Shown: positions 42,689 through 52,406, numbered from the stretch's first letter. The stretch is DNA of 64,000 nt from Eubacteriaceae bacterium (GCA_910574895.1 CAJTDQ010000003.1:124001-188000), one strand, 5' to 3'. Notes: generated by a model not told the origin, from the letters alone. Numbers and translations are program-made.

Positions 42689-43414
42689 ATGAAAAAAAAG
42701 CGTTCTAAAGGATTAAAAATACTTGTTTTGCTGATTCTGCTAGCAATTATACTAGTTGGCGCATTTTTTATTGGTCGTGAGATTCTAAGTCATAAAAGAG
42801 CACAACATCAGTTTCAGCAATTAGCAAAGGAGATTGCTGATGACAGCAGCATAGGAAGAAATCTTTCTGCATTGTTCCAAAAGAATAATGAGTGTCTTGG
42901 CTGGGTTTGTATAAAGGATACACCGATTGATTATCCTGTTATGCATACACCGGATGATCCAAAGAAGTATTTATATATGAACTTCGAAAAGAAGTATAGC
43001 AGTTCAGGGACTCCATTTTTAGATGCAAGATGTAATGTGGACAGCGATAATTGTATTATTTATGGACATAATATGCGAAATGGTCAGTTGTTTGCTTCGT
43101 TGAAAGAATATGTTGATTCTGAATATTGTGAAAAACATCCTGAAATTGAGTTTGAAACAGCACGTGGAAATAATATATATCATATTTTTGCTGTTGTTTC
43201 GTTGAAGGAAAGTGATGAATGGTATAATTTTGTAGATGCACCGAACCGAAAGAATTTCAAAAGTAATCTTTCAGCGCTGATGGACAAAGCTTTGTATACT
43301 ACAGGAATTAAACCAAAGTATGGACAGCAGATGATAACATTGTCAACTTGTTATGGTTCAGGAAAGGATGGCAGATTAATTGTAGTGGCAGTGAACACAA
43401 ATTCCGGTTTGTAG
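42689..43414 (+). CDS. srtB: Class B sortase
   Basis: This encodes 241 residues from the third of three consecutive ATGs, best spaced from AAGGAG (42676-42681). An N-terminal membrane anchor (about 9-29) is followed by the sortase fold with YGHNM (H127), the class B signature TLSTC (C221) and DGR (R229), the catalytic His-Cys-Arg triad. IDYPVMHTPDDPKKYLYMNF is also typical of SrtB. Sortases join surface proteins to the peptidoglycan through a C-terminal sorting motif. The only candidate substrate in the window is the giant protein with its IQTG tail, two genes upstream. Confidence 0.92.
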   Translation: MKKKRSKGLKILVLLILLAIILVGAFFIGREILSHKRAQHQFQQLAKEIADDSSIGRNLSALFQKNNECLGWVCIKDTPIDYPVMHTPDDPKKYLYMNFEKKYSSSGTPFLDARCNVDSDNCIIYGHNMRNGQLFASLKEYVDSEYCEKHPEIEFETARGNNIYHIFAVVSLKESDEWYNFVDAPNRKNFKSNLSALMDKALYTTGIKPKYGQQMITLSTCYGSGKDGRLIVVAVNTNSGL

Positions 43415-43491
43415 GGGAGTGACTTTTCTGCTGAAGAAATACAGACAGAGAATAAATAATTATGAATAATCAAGTAACTATTTGTATGTAA

Positions 43492-43522
43492 AAGAGCCGG
43501 AAGGTATTTTCTTTCGGCTCTT
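43492..43522 (+). terminator. Terminator after the sortase gene
   Basis: AAGAGCCGGAAG (43492-43503) pairs with CTTTCGGCTCTT (43511-43522; one G-U pair) around a 7-nt loop. The trailing T-run is weak. Confidence 0.65.
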
Positions 43523-43727
43523 CATTTGCGTAATCGGGCAGGAGTCAGCCTGCTCAATTTATAAAACTTATATAAAATACAGATATTAACAGAAAAGTAA
43601 CAAATTATTCAATAATTAATGGTTAAAATATAATAATTAGGTAGTATATTCATAGACAGTTAATAGTTAACATAACAATGACTATTATTTATCAATACAG
43701 GTTATAGCAAATAATGGAGGTAATTGT
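43523..43727 (+). promoter_or_regulatory. Leader region of clpB
   Basis: This is an AT-rich gap of about 200 bp. TATAAT at 43629-43634 may be a -10 box, but the matching -35 is poor. A small palindrome GTTAATAGTTAAC lies at 43659-43671. ATGGAGGTAATT is the ribosome site. Neither a CIRCE (HrcA) nor a CtsR heat-shock operator is recognisable. Confidence 0.35.
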
Positions 43728-46304
43728 ATGAATATCAGTAAGTTTACACAAAAGTCCATTGAGGCGATACAGAATACAGAGAAAATCGCCAGTGAATATG
43801 GAAATCAGGAAATTGATCAGGAACATTTACTGTATGCGTTAATAAATCTGGATGACAGCCTGATTATGAAACTGATTGAAAAAATGGAAATACAGCCGGA
43901 GCATTTTAGAAACAGAGTAGAACAGGCTATCGCAAAGCGCACTAAGGTACAGGGCGGTAATATGTTTATGAGTCAGGCACTCAATGATGTTCTGATACAT
44001 GCAGAAGATGAAGCAAAGAGAATGGGAGACGAATATGTTTCCGTGGAACATTTATTTTTGATGCTGATTGCAAAACCCAATAAAGAAGTCAAAGAAATTT
44101 TTAAAGAGTATGGAATTACAAGAGAAAGATTTCTTGGTGTGTTAGAGGAAGTAAGAGGTAATGTGCGTGTCACATCGGATAATCCCGAAGGGACATATGA
44201 TGCATTAGGAAAATATGGACAGGATTTAGTAGAGAGAGCAAGAAGCCAAAAACTGGATCCGGTTATCGGAAGGGACTCAGAGATAAGAAATGTCATCCGT
44301 ATACTTTCCAGAAAGACGAAAAATAATCCGGTGTTAATTGGCGAGCCGGGTGTTGGTAAGACAGCGGCAGTGGAAGGTCTGGCACAGCGTATTGTCAAAG
44401 GAGATGTTCCTGATGGATTAAAGGACAAAAAGATATTTTCCTTAGACTTAGGAGCATTGGTGGCAGGAGCAAAATACCGCGGAGAGTTTGAGGAACGTCT
44501 GAAAGCAGTTTTGGAAGATGTAAAAAGCAGTGATGGAGAGATTATTTTATTTATTGATGAGCTGCACACAATCGTAGGAGCGGGAAAAACGGACGGTGCC
44601 ATGGATGCAGGTAATATGTTAAAGCCGATGCTTGCCCGCGGAGAGTTACATTGCATTGGTGCAACAACATTGGATGAATATCGTCAATATATCGAAAAGG
44701 ATAAGGCATTGGAGAGACGTTTCCAGCCGGTTATGGTTAGTGAACCTACTGTGGAGGACACAATTTCGATATTGCGTGGACTCAAAGAACGGTATGAAGT
44801 ATTTCATGGTGTAAAAATTCAGGATGGTGCTTTAGTCAGTGCGGCAACATTGTCTGACAGATATATTACGGACAGATTTTTGCCGGATAAGGCGATTGAC
44901 TTAGTAGATGAGGCATGTGCATTGATTAAAACAGAGATGGATTCCATGCCGACAGAAGTAGATGAACTGAGAAGAAAAGTCATGCAGCTGGAAATTGAAG
45001 AAGCAGCTTTGAAGAAGGAAAATGATAATCTAAGCATGGACAGATTACAGGAACTTCAAAAAGAGTTGGCAGAGCTTCGTGATATGTACCAGAATAAGAA
45101 AGTTACATGGGAGAATGAAAAAAATTCTGTCAACAAACTGCAAGAACTTCGGGAACAGGTAGAGCAGGTAAAGAAAGATATCGAAAAAGCACAAAATGAT
45201 TATGATTTGGACAAGGCTGCACAGCTACAGTATGGTACATTGCCTGATTTGCAAAAGCAGTTACAGGCAGAAGAAGAAAAAGTAGGTGCGAAGGATTTGT
45301 CTCTTGTGAGGGAAAGCGTAACGGATGAGGAGATTGCAAGAATTATATCCCGCTGGACCGGTATCCCTGTAGCAAAACTGACTGAGACAGAAAGAAATAA
45401 GACACTGCATCTGGACGAAGAACTGCACAAGAGAGTTATCGGTCAGGACGAGGCAGTGACAAAGATTACAGAATCGATTATCCGTTCCAAAGCAGGAATC
45501 AAAGACCCGAGCAAACCAATTGGCTCCTTCTTATTTCTTGGTCCTACAGGTGTAGGCAAAACAGAACTGGCAAAGGCGTTGGCAGAAAGTCTGTTTGATG
45601 ATGAGAGTAATATTGTAAGAATTGATATGAGTGAGTACATGGAGAAATACAGTGTGTCCCGTCTCATAGGAGCGCCTCCGGGATATGTAGGATATGATGA
45701 GGGAGGACAGCTGACAGAGGCAGTGCGCAGGAAACCATATTCTGTTGTATTGTTTGACGAGGTGGAAAAAGCACATCCTGATGTGTTCAATGTATTGCTT
45801 CAAGTGTTAGATGATGGCAGGATTACGGATTCTCAGGGAAGAACTGTAGACTTTAAGAATACGATTCTCATTATGACTTCTAATATTGGTTCGTCATTCC
45901 TGTTAGAGGGTATTGATGAGGAAGGCAATATTAAAGATGAAAATCAGGAACTGGTAATGAATGATTTGCGTGGACATTTCAGACCGGAGTTTCTAAACCG
46001 TCTGGATGAAATCGTAATGTTTAAACCGTTGACAAGAAGTAATATCGGAGGCATTGTTGATTTGATTGTTGCAAATCTGAATCAACGACTGGCAGATAAA
46101 GATTTGAAAATCTGCCTGACAGATGCAGCGAAAAAGTATGTTGCAGACAATGGTTATGATCCGGTGTATGGTGCAAGACCTTTAAAGAGATACCTGCAAA
46201 AGAATGTGGAAACATTGGCAGCAAAGGTTATTTTAGAGGGTAAAGTTAATATGGGTGATACGATAATCTTTGATGTGGACAATAACCAGTTAGTTGTAAA
46301 ATAA
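43728..46304 (+). CDS. clpB: ATP-dependent disaggregase ClpB
   Basis: This 858-residue Hsp100 chaperone rescues aggregated proteins together with DnaK. Order of parts: two N-terminal Clp-N repeats (1-about 145), first AAA+ domain with Walker A GEPGVGKT (205-212), a long middle-domain coiled coil (about 405-525), second AAA+ domain with GPTGVGKT (about 605), and the C-terminal D2-small domain with YGARPLKR. The middle domain separates ClpB from ClpC and ClpA. Full length for the family, single gene with its own promoter region and terminator. Confidence 0.96.
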   Translation: MNISKFTQKSIEAIQNTEKIASEYGNQEIDQEHLLYALINLDDSLIMKLIEKMEIQPEHFRNRVEQAIAKRTKVQGGNMFMSQALNDVLIHAEDEAKRMGDEYVSVEHLFLMLIAKPNKEVKEIFKEYGITRERFLGVLEEVRGNVRVTSDNPEGTYDALGKYGQDLVERARSQKLDPVIGRDSEIRNVIRILSRKTKNNPVLIGEPGVGKTAAVEGLAQRIVKGDVPDGLKDKKIFSLDLGALVAGAKYRGEFEERLKAVLEDVKSSDGEIILFIDELHTIVGAGKTDGAMDAGNMLKPMLARGELHCIGATTLDEYRQYIEKDKALERRFQPVMVSEPTVEDTISILRGLKERYEVFHGVKIQDGALVSAATLSDRYITDRFLPDKAIDLVDEACALIKTEMDSMPTEVDELRRKVMQLEIEEAALKKENDNLSMDRLQELQKELAELRDMYQNKKVTWENEKNSVNKLQELREQVEQVKKDIEKAQNDYDLDKAAQLQYGTLPDLQKQLQAEEEKVGAKDLSLVRESVTDEEIARIISRWTGIPVAKLTETERNKTLHLDEELHKRVIGQDEAVTKITESIIRSKAGIKDPSKPIGSFLFLGPTGVGKTELAKALAESLFDDESNIVRIDMSEYMEKYSVSRLIGAPPGYVGYDEGGQLTEAVRRKPYSVVLFDEVEKAHPDVFNVLLQVLDDGRITDSQGRTVDFKNTILIMTSNIGSSFLLEGIDEEGNIKDENQELVMNDLRGHFRPEFLNRLDEIVMFKPLTRSNIGGIVDLIVANLNQRLADKDLKICLTDAAKKYVADNGYDPVYGARPLKRYLQKNVETLAAKVILEGKVNMGDTIIFDVDNNQLVVK

Positions 46305-46341
46305 GATTTTAAATGTGATAGATTTTTGAAATCAAAATCAT

Positions 46342-46380
46342 AGCATAGTTTTTTATTATAAATTAATAAAAAGCTATGCT
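46342..46380. terminator. Terminator after clpB
   Basis: AGCATAGTTTTTTATTA (46342-46358) pairs with TAATAAAAAGCTATGCT (46364-46380) over 17 positions with one G-U pair and a 5-nt loop. T-rich sequence follows. Confidence 0.8.
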
Positions 46381-46441
46381 ATTTTGGTTATACCAGATAG
46401 GTAGAAGAAGTTCGATATGTGAAATTAAGGGGAAATACAAA

Positions 46442-47512
46442 ATGATAAAGAAGATTTCAAAAGTTCTAAGGATGTTCACATTTTTACTAGTATTAATGTT
46501 GTTAATGATAATTGTTACAAATATTTTTGTGCCGACTTATGTACAATGGAGATGGGATAGTGACAGCACTACAAATTCATTTTATGAGTTGGAAAAAGAT
46601 ACAGTAGATGTACTGGTAGTTGGACCGAGTGTCAGTGCAGCAGCGATTAATCCTATGGAATTATATAAAAAACAGGGGATTTGCTCTTATAACCTGTCTA
46701 TTATTCATGAGCCGATGATTGGTACATATTATTGGTTAAAAGAAGCATGTGAAACACAGAATCCTAAATTAGTAGTGGTGGAGATACAAATAGGAGCACG
46801 AAAAAATCCCAAAAAAGAAGAGCGTTTCAGACTATGTTATGATTATATGCGTTTTGGAAAAAACAAAATTGAGATGGCACAGAAGTATTGCGAGTATGAT
46901 GATGAAGCAAATATTGTAGAATACCTTTTTCCGATGACAATGTTTCATGACAGATGGAAAGAGTTTACGGAATTAAATTATATAGAAAATAAGTCATCTA
47001 CCAGAGGATTTAATGCATTGGTGAGAACTTATAAAAAAGGTTTTGATGGAACGGATATGTCAAGCGAAGATATGCCGGAGCAGTACAGTGAGATAGATTA
47101 CGAATATTTAGAAAAAACAATTAAATTTTGTCAGGAACAAAAAATGGAAGTTCTTCTTTTAAGGACGCCGGACCCTACATGGACTGTTGAAAAACACAAT
47201 GTTATAGAGAGGTGCGCAGAAAAATATGATGTTTCTTTTTTAGACTGCAATGAGAAAAGTACTTTTGAGAAAATAGGAATTGACTGGAAAGTCGATGGGA
47301 ATGATTCGCAGCATTTGAATTATCATGGAGCGAGTAAATTTACAAAATATCTGGGAGAATATTTAACAGACAATTATGAATTAGAGGACCATCGGGGAGA
47401 AAAGGAAGAGGAAAAACTGGGATACGATTTTGAAGGATATAAAAGATATATGGATAATTCGAAAGAGTTGGAAAAACAAATAAAGGCAGGAAAACAATTG
47501 TGGAAAGAATAA
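46442..47512 (+). CDS. Membrane-anchored SGNH-hydrolase-like protein
   Basis: This encodes 356 residues from the ATG at 46442 (AGGGGAAA upstream); the longer frame would start inside the clpB terminator. An N-terminal membrane segment (about 10-30) places the rest outside the cell. VLVVGPSVSAAAINPMEL resembles block I of DltD/AlgX-type SGNH proteins with a serine nucleophile, although GPS replaces the common GDS or GSS. Near the C-terminus, DSQHLNYHGA resembles the block V Asp-x-x-His. Such proteins transfer or remove acyl groups on surface polymers. There is no neighbouring MBOAT acyltransferase gene, so the substrate is unknown. Confidence 0.65.
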   Translation: MIKKISKVLRMFTFLLVLMLLMIIVTNIFVPTYVQWRWDSDSTTNSFYELEKDTVDVLVVGPSVSAAAINPMELYKKQGICSYNLSIIHEPMIGTYYWLKEACETQNPKLVVVEIQIGARKNPKKEERFRLCYDYMRFGKNKIEMAQKYCEYDDEANIVEYLFPMTMFHDRWKEFTELNYIENKSSTRGFNALVRTYKKGFDGTDMSSEDMPEQYSEIDYEYLEKTIKFCQEQKMEVLLLRTPDPTWTVEKHNVIERCAEKYDVSFLDCNEKSTFEKIGIDWKVDGNDSQHLNYHGASKFTKYLGEYLTDNYELEDHRGEKEEEKLGYDFEGYKRYMDNSKELEKQIKAGKQLWKE

Positions 47513-47522
47513 AATAAAATGG

Positions 47523-47571
47523 AAAGCCATGATATGCGAGATTATAAAATAATCTTACGTATCATGGCTTT
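47523..47571. terminator. Terminator between the SGNH-like gene and the arsR-type gene
   Basis: Two 23-nt arms (47523-47545 and 47549-47571) pair with only one true mismatch and two G-U pairs. The outer stem is AAAGCCATGATA with TATCATGGCTTT, followed by TTAAAA. Confidence 0.8.
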
Positions 47572-47593
47572 TAAAATGCATATAAAAATAATG

Positions 47594-47645
47594 TTGACAA
47601 ATTATATTTTTAGAATATAATGAATATATGAATAGTTGTTCATAT
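47594..47645 (+). promoter_or_regulatory. Promoter and ArsR/SmtB-type operator
   Basis: TTGACA (47594-47599), a 16-nt spacer and TATAAT (47616-47621) form a consensus promoter. Just downstream, over the predicted transcription start, is the inverted repeat ATATGAA-TAGTTG-TTCATAT (47626-47645), which matches the usual SmtB/CzrA/CadC operator form (TGAA-N6-TTCA). The repressor encoded next should bind here and release on Zn or Cd. Confidence 0.85.
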
Positions 47646-47666
47646 GTTATAAAAGGAGAGCGTGAT

Positions 47667-48023
47667 ATGAAGGAAAAAATACAAAATTGTGGTGGGGAAC
47701 ATCATCATAATGAAGTGATAGAAAAGATATCAGTTAATATGCCGGACGAAGGAACGCTTTGTGATCTGGCGGAGTTTTTTAAGGTGTTTGCGGATTCTAC
47801 CAGAATAAAAATATTATATGCATTATCCAGTGGAGAATTATGTGTATGTGATATATGGCAGAGTCTGGGACTCACACAGTCGGCAGTATCGCATCAGCTG
47901 AGAATATTAAAACAGATGCGGCTGGTTAAGTATAGAAAAGAAGGAAAAACAATATATTATTCACTGGATGATAATCATATTCAGTCCATATTAAATGGTG
48001 GATTGGAACATGTTATGGAGTAA
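47667..48023 (+). CDS. ArsR/SmtB-family metal-sensing repressor
   Basis: This encodes 118 residues from the ATG at 47667 (AAAGGAGAG upstream); the longer frame would run through the operator. It is a winged-helix repressor with the alpha-3 metal motif ELCVCD (57-62; C59, C61) of CadC-type sensors and a recognition helix LTQSAVSHQLRIL. The N-terminus has C8 and EHHH (11-14), which could complete a Cd/Pb/Zn site, and the C-terminal half has DDNH, as in the alpha-5 Zn site. It should control itself and the P-type ATPase that begins 25 bp after its stop. Confidence 0.92.
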   Translation: MKEKIQNCGGEHHHNEVIEKISVNMPDEGTLCDLAEFFKVFADSTRIKILYALSSGELCVCDIWQSLGLTQSAVSHQLRILKQMRLVKYRKEGKTIYYSLDDNHIQSILNGGLEHVME

Positions 48024-48048
48024 TTAAGAAGAAAGGGAAGGTAGAGAT

Positions 48049-50124
48049 ATGCAGTTAATGGAAAAAATTCTAAATAGAAAAAATGAGCATCATACAGATA
48101 TTGGTGGACATCATCATAATCATGAGCATTGTCATGATGAACATTGTGCATATGAGCATAATCATGATAGACATGGGCACCAGCATGGACATGGATGCGA
48201 TTGTTGTGAAGATGGCATAGAAATTGACAGAAGAAAAACAATTGCCGGTGTTGCAGTATTTATTGCAGCTTTTGTTATTTTTCATATTCCGGGGTTGTTT
48301 GAATCATTTGGAGAGCAGACAAGAGATACGATAGAGTTAATTGTTTTCCTGTTAATTTATCTGGTAACTGCTAGAGATATTGTGGTAAATGCAATTAAGA
48401 ATCTGTTTAAGGGAAAAGCGTTAGATGAACAGTTTTTGATGTCTATTGCAAGCCTTGGAGCTTTCTTTGTAGGCGAATATCCGGAAGGATGTGCAGTGAT
48501 GTTGTTTTACATGGTAGGCGAATTGTTTCAGGACTATGCAGTGGATAAGTCTAGAAAGTCTATTACAGAGTTAATGGATATCAGACCGGATTATGCGAAC
48601 CTTTTAAGAAAAGATGGAAGCATGGAAAAGGTAAATCCTGATAAGGTGAAAGTAGGAGATGTGATTGTCGTAAAACCGGGAGAAAAAATTCCGTTAGACG
48701 GAACAATCATTGAAGGGCAGGGGAGTTTGGATACATCCAGTCTCACAGGAGAGAGCCTGCCGAGAGAAGTAATGTCAGGGCAATCTGTTATAAGCGGCTC
48801 TATTAGTATTAGTGGTGCTTTGACGATACAGGTTACAAAGGTCTTTGGTGAATCTACAGTTTCTAAAATTTTGGAATTGGTAGAGAATGCAGGCAGTAAA
48901 AAGGCAAAAACCGAAAAATTTATTACCCGATTTGCAAAGATTTATACACCGATTGTTGTAGGGCTGGCACTTGCATTGGCAGTGATTCCACCACTTGTAA
49001 ATGTTGCTATGGGAGCAGATATTGCGGATTTTTATGGTGTGTGGAATGACTGGATTTACAGAGCATTAACATTTTTGGTAATTTCCTGCCCATGTGCATT
49101 GGTAGTTTCTGTGCCACTGAGTTTTTTTGCAGGCATTGGTGCAGCATCTACAAAAGGAGTGCTGATAAAAGGAAGTGATTATTTAGATCAGATTGCCAAA
49201 TGCAGTACAGTGGTTTTTGATAAAACAGGAACTTTGACAGAGGGAAAATTTAAAGTGACAAAGATTCAGTCAAAGACGGATGACATTGTATTTTTACAAA
49301 TGGCGGCGATTGCAGAAATGTATTCTAATCATCCGATTGCGAAATCTTTGAAAGAAGAATTGAAAGTAAGAGATGCCAAAACTTATTATGAAATAGAAAA
49401 CAGACAGAGAGAGATTAAAATAGAAGAGATTCACGGAAAAGGCGTGAAGGCAGTTCTGGATGAAAGTACAATTTTGGCAGGAAATGAAAAACTGATGGAA
49501 GCTTTTCAGATAAATTGTGAAAAGACAGGGGTGGCTGGTACGATTGTTCATGTAGCTGTAGACAATCAATATCTTGGATATGCAGTAATTGAAGACAGTA
49601 TTAAGAGTACTTCTAAAGAAGCAGTAAAGAAACTGAAAGAACTTGGGATTGATAATATTGTCATGCTGACAGGAGATAGAAAGGAAATTGCAGAAAAGAT
49701 TTCTGAGAGCCTGTATCTGGATATGGTATATTCGCAACTTCTTCCGGCAGATAAAGTTACGCATGTTGAAAAACTGCTTGAAACAAGTCACGGTTTGGTT
49801 TTCGTAGGAGATGGAGTCAATGATGCTCCGGTTCTCGCCAGAGCAGATGTTGGAATTGCAATGGGAGCAATGGGAAGCGATGCGGCGATTGAGGCGGCAG
49901 ATATTGTGCTGATGGATGATAACCCTTTAAGCATCGCAAAAGCAATTAAAATTGCAAGAAAGACCCTTGCCATTGCAAAAGAGAATATTGTTTTTGCATT
50001 GGCAGTAAAAGTAATTGTACTTTTATTGGCGGCAATGGGTATTGTGTCAATGTGGGCAGCGGTGTTTGCAGATGTCGGCGTCTGTGTGATAGCGATTTTG
50101 AATGCAATGAGAGCAGCAAAATAA
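48049..50124 (+). CDS. Heavy-metal P1B-type ATPase (Zn2+/Cd2+/Co2+ exporter type)
   Basis: This 691-residue efflux pump has, in place of the usual HMA domain, a His-rich N-terminal tail (about 14-56, with repeated HNH, HDH and HGH groups and CDCC) suited to binding several metal ions. Core motifs are TGESLP (about 230-235), CPC in the membrane (C347-P348-C349), DKTGT with phosphorylated D391, the HP locus NHPIAKS, and GDGVNDAPVLARADVGIAMG. It is named in the CadA/ZosA group; exact specificity cannot be read from sequence. It forms a regulated two-gene operon with the preceding repressor. Confidence 0.94.
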   Translation: MQLMEKILNRKNEHHTDIGGHHHNHEHCHDEHCAYEHNHDRHGHQHGHGCDCCEDGIEIDRRKTIAGVAVFIAAFVIFHIPGLFESFGEQTRDTIELIVFLLIYLVTARDIVVNAIKNLFKGKALDEQFLMSIASLGAFFVGEYPEGCAVMLFYMVGELFQDYAVDKSRKSITELMDIRPDYANLLRKDGSMEKVNPDKVKVGDVIVVKPGEKIPLDGTIIEGQGSLDTSSLTGESLPREVMSGQSVISGSISISGALTIQVTKVFGESTVSKILELVENAGSKKAKTEKFITRFAKIYTPIVVGLALALAVIPPLVNVAMGADIADFYGVWNDWIYRALTFLVISCPCALVVSVPLSFFAGIGAASTKGVLIKGSDYLDQIAKCSTVVFDKTGTLTEGKFKVTKIQSKTDDIVFLQMAAIAEMYSNHPIAKSLKEELKVRDAKTYYEIENRQREIKIEEIHGKGVKAVLDESTILAGNEKLMEAFQINCEKTGVAGTIVHVAVDNQYLGYAVIEDSIKSTSKEAVKKLKELGIDNIVMLTGDRKEIAEKISESLYLDMVYSQLLPADKVTHVEKLLETSHGLVFVGDGVNDAPVLARADVGIAMGAMGSDAAIEAADIVLMDDNPLSIAKAIKIARKTLAIAKENIVFALAVKVIVLLLAAMGIVSMWAAVFADVGVCVIAILNAMRAAK

Positions 50125-50191
50125 GACTGTTTGAGAGAATGAAAGAAAAGTTTTACGCATAGAATAACTAATAAATGTTTATGGATTTGTT

Positions 50192-50920
50192 GTGAAAAAG
50201 AATTTAATTTTATTATTATTAGTTGTTTTAAACATTACTGTATGGTATATAGGAAGAAGTGAAGTAAAAGAACCTGAGAAGTTTGAAAAGGTAGAAAGCA
50301 GAGATGCTGTTCAGGCAGGGGTGGCGAGTGACCAGATGAGTGAAAAACCAAAGGTTGCGATTACTTTTGATGATGGACCGAGTACGGTATATACAGAGAT
50401 ACTATTAGATGGATTAAAAGAACGTGGTGTTAAGGCTACGTTCTTTTTGACGGGAAGGGAGATTCAGTACAGTGAAGATGTTGTCCAGAGAATGAGTAAA
50501 GAGGGACATATTGTAGGAAATCATACATATTCACATATTGATTTGAAAAGAAGTAATTACGAAACTTCTAAAGAGGAAATTGAAAAGACAAATAAGTGTA
50601 TTAAAAGAGTGACAGGAAAAACACCTAAGTATATTCGCCCGCCCTATGGTGATTGGGATGACAGACTGTTGGAAGAGACAGATATGTCTATCGTGTTGTG
50701 GAGTGTGGATCCGGAAGACTGGAAGGACCAAAATGCAGGTATTGTTGCAAGGCGTGTTATAAAGAATACAAAACCGGGGGATATTATTCTTTTACATGAT
50801 ATTTTTAAAACATCTGTAAATGCAGCGTTTATTATAATTGACGAACTGCAGAAGAAAGGTTATGAATTTGTAACGATTGATAAAATCGACAGTGCAAAGG
50901 TCATCAGTAAAAATCAATAA
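50192..50920 (+). CDS. Polysaccharide deacetylase (CE4 family)
   Basis: This 242-residue protein starts at a GTG and has an N-terminal membrane/signal segment (about 4-20). The NodB/CE4 domain has motif 1 ITFDDGP, motif 2 NHTYSH (metal-binding His pair), motif 3 RPPYGDWD, motif 4 VDPEDW and motif 5 LLHD. It should remove N-acetyl groups from peptidoglycan or another GlcNAc polymer outside the cell, which often reduces lysozyme sensitivity. It is monocistronic or weakly linked to the metal operon. Confidence 0.92.
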   Translation: MKKNLILLLLVVLNITVWYIGRSEVKEPEKFEKVESRDAVQAGVASDQMSEKPKVAITFDDGPSTVYTEILLDGLKERGVKATFFLTGREIQYSEDVVQRMSKEGHIVGNHTYSHIDLKRSNYETSKEEIEKTNKCIKRVTGKTPKYIRPPYGDWDDRLLEETDMSIVLWSVDPEDWKDQNAGIVARRVIKNTKPGDIILLHDIFKTSVNAAFIIIDELQKKGYEFVTIDKIDSAKVISKNQ

Positions 50921-51023
50921 AATAGGAATGTAAAAGTAAATATGAAAATTCAGCGAAACATGTTGTGAAAAGATAGTGCCAATGTTATACTGTTGGAAGT
51001 ATACAACAAGAAAAGGGGAAGTT

Positions 51024-51500
51024 ATGTTAGGAAAATATTTAATTGTGTTTTTAATTTCAATGGTGCCGATTGTAGAATTAAGAGGGGCGCTTCCGTATGC
51101 AGCAGTCTTTGGCCTGCCTATGACGCCATCATATATTATTTGCGTAATTGGAAATACGCTGCCGGTTCCTTTTATATTTTTCTTTGCACGAAAGGTATTA
51201 ATCTGGGGAGCAGATAAAAAGTTTATCGGACCATTTTTTTCATGGTGTCTTGATAAAGGTGAGCGTGGTGGAGAGAAACTAAAAGCAAAAGCAGGGCGTG
51301 GTCTTTATGTTGCATTATTATTATTTGTAGGAATACCACTTCCCGGTACCGGAGCATGGACCGGTACTTTGGCAGCCAGCTTTTTAGATATGGATTTTAA
51401 GAAGAGTGTCCTTGCCTGTATGGGAGGAGTTCTGCTTGCAGGAGTTATTATGGGAGTGTTAAGTGCGTTGGGAGTATCAGCGTTTAATGCTGCTTTCTAA
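51024..51500 (+). CDS. Small multidrug export protein family (COG2426) membrane protein
   Basis: This encodes 158 residues from the ATG at 51024 (AAAAGGGGAAG upstream). It has about four membrane segments. ISMVPIVELRGALPYA at the start and VGIPLPGTGAWTGTLAA in the centre are the two repeated proline/glycine signatures of the family, which is distantly related to DedA. The family name is historical; transport has not been well shown. It precedes another small membrane protein by 12 bp. Confidence 0.88.
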   Translation: MLGKYLIVFLISMVPIVELRGALPYAAVFGLPMTPSYIICVIGNTLPVPFIFFFARKVLIWGADKKFIGPFFSWCLDKGERGGEKLKAKAGRGLYVALLLFVGIPLPGTGAWTGTLAASFLDMDFKKSVLACMGGVLLAGVIMGVLSALGVSAFNAAF

Positions 51501-51512
51501 TGAGGAGTTTTT

Positions 51513-51908
51513 ATGAGCAAAAAACAAATGAATTATAATTATATGTATAAAGGACAGAAGAATCAACAGGCGAATACCGGATATGAGAAGTATACACCGG
51601 GAACAGTAGGAAAGATTGCGATGGCAATTACAGCACCTTCAGCAATTATTTCATTTATTTCTGTTATGGTTGCAGTGTTTGGTATGATACAGGCACTGAT
51701 AGTGACATTTTTTACTTTTATTATTTCGTTAGTTGGTGCGATTGTGATTGCAGTGGATATTGTGCGGTTTAACCGTAAGCAGAAGAAAGCTGCAGGAGTT
51801 ACTAATGAGCCAAAAGAGATGGATATTATGCGTATTGTACATATGCTGATAGGCATTGGCGTAGGTGTGATTATCGGCTATTTAATCTGGGGAGCAAAGT
51901 ATAGATAA
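51513..51908 (+). CDS. Hypothetical membrane protein
   Basis: This 131-residue protein has a polar, Tyr/Gln/Asn-rich N-terminus (1-28), two closely spaced membrane segments (about 34-60 and 62-84), a basic loop and a third segment near the C-terminus (about 107-126). GAGGAG-type spacing before the ATG supports translation. I do not recognise a family. Confidence 0.7.
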   Translation: MSKKQMNYNYMYKGQKNQQANTGYEKYTPGTVGKIAMAITAPSAIISFISVMVAVFGMIQALIVTFFTFIISLVGAIVIAVDIVRFNRKQKKAAGVTNEPKEMDIMRIVHMLIGIGVGVIIGYLIWGAKYR

Positions 51909-51947
51909 GATTTTATTGATTATTATAGAAAAGAACAGGAGATTGTT

Positions 51948-52127
51948 ATGAGCGATTTACCAAAAGACCTGGTAATGCTGTTGAGCGTTGTGAATACAAA
52001 TCTAAGGGATTTTTATTCTGACTTGGAAGAATTTTGCAGGGCAAAAGATGTTAATAAAGATGAACTGGTTTGTAAGTTAGCGACGATTGGTTACGAATAT
52101 GATAAAGAAACAAATCAGTTTCGGTAA
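51948..52127 (+). CDS. DUF4250 family small protein
   Basis: This encodes 59 residues, too short for most ORF filters. ATG at 51948 follows AACAGGAGATTG. The sequence begins MSDLPKDLVMLLSVVNTNLR, continues DFYSDLEEFC, and ends YEYDKETNQF, which matches what I know of DUF4250, a family of unknown function common in Clostridia. No membrane segment. Confidence 0.75.
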   Translation: MSDLPKDLVMLLSVVNTNLRDFYSDLEEFCRAKDVNKDELVCKLATIGYEYDKETNQFR

Positions 52128-52165
52128 GAGTACTTTTGTACCTATAAGAGGTGGAGGAGTTTATT

Positions 52166-52406
52166 ATGTTAAGACCAACTGCAATCCAAGTAGAAGCAAC
52201 TTGTGAATATAAGATATTGGTAACATTTGATAATGGAGAAAAAATGCTTTGATGTTGAGCAGTATATAAAGGGTGATTGGTATGGCAAACTACGGTCTTT
52301 TGAATATTTTAAATGTGTAACTACAGATGGTTATACTGTTGTATGGCCGGATGGGCAGGATATATGTCCGGATGAACTGTATGAGTTAGGAAAAACGACA
52401 TTATGA
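52166..52406 (+). pseudogene. DUF2442-like gene broken by a one-base frameshift
   Basis: ATG at 52166 after GTGGAGGAG starts MLRPTAIQVEATCEYKILVT, continues FDNGEKML, and stops at 52250. One base shifted, the frame continues FDVEQYIKGDWYGKLRSFEY and ends VVWPDGQDICPDELYELGK, stopping at 52404-52406. Together these make one DUF2442 protein of about 79 residues. The break is at a run of six A (52239-52244); five A would give GEKCFDVEQ, the family pattern. It may be a true mutation, a sequencing error, or slippage at the A-run. DUF2442 proteins are small and often lie near toxin-antitoxin-like genes. Confidence 0.7.

Noticed and set aside
43523-43727. CIRCE or CtsR heat-shock operator before clpB
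   Set aside because: Neither TTAGCACTC-N9-GAGTGCTAA nor the GGTCAAA tandem pattern was found.
43973-44656. 227-residue minus-strand ORF inside clpB
   Set aside because: It lies fully antisense to conserved AAA+ sequence, has no ribosome site and is Ser/Pro-rich as expected of a shadow frame.
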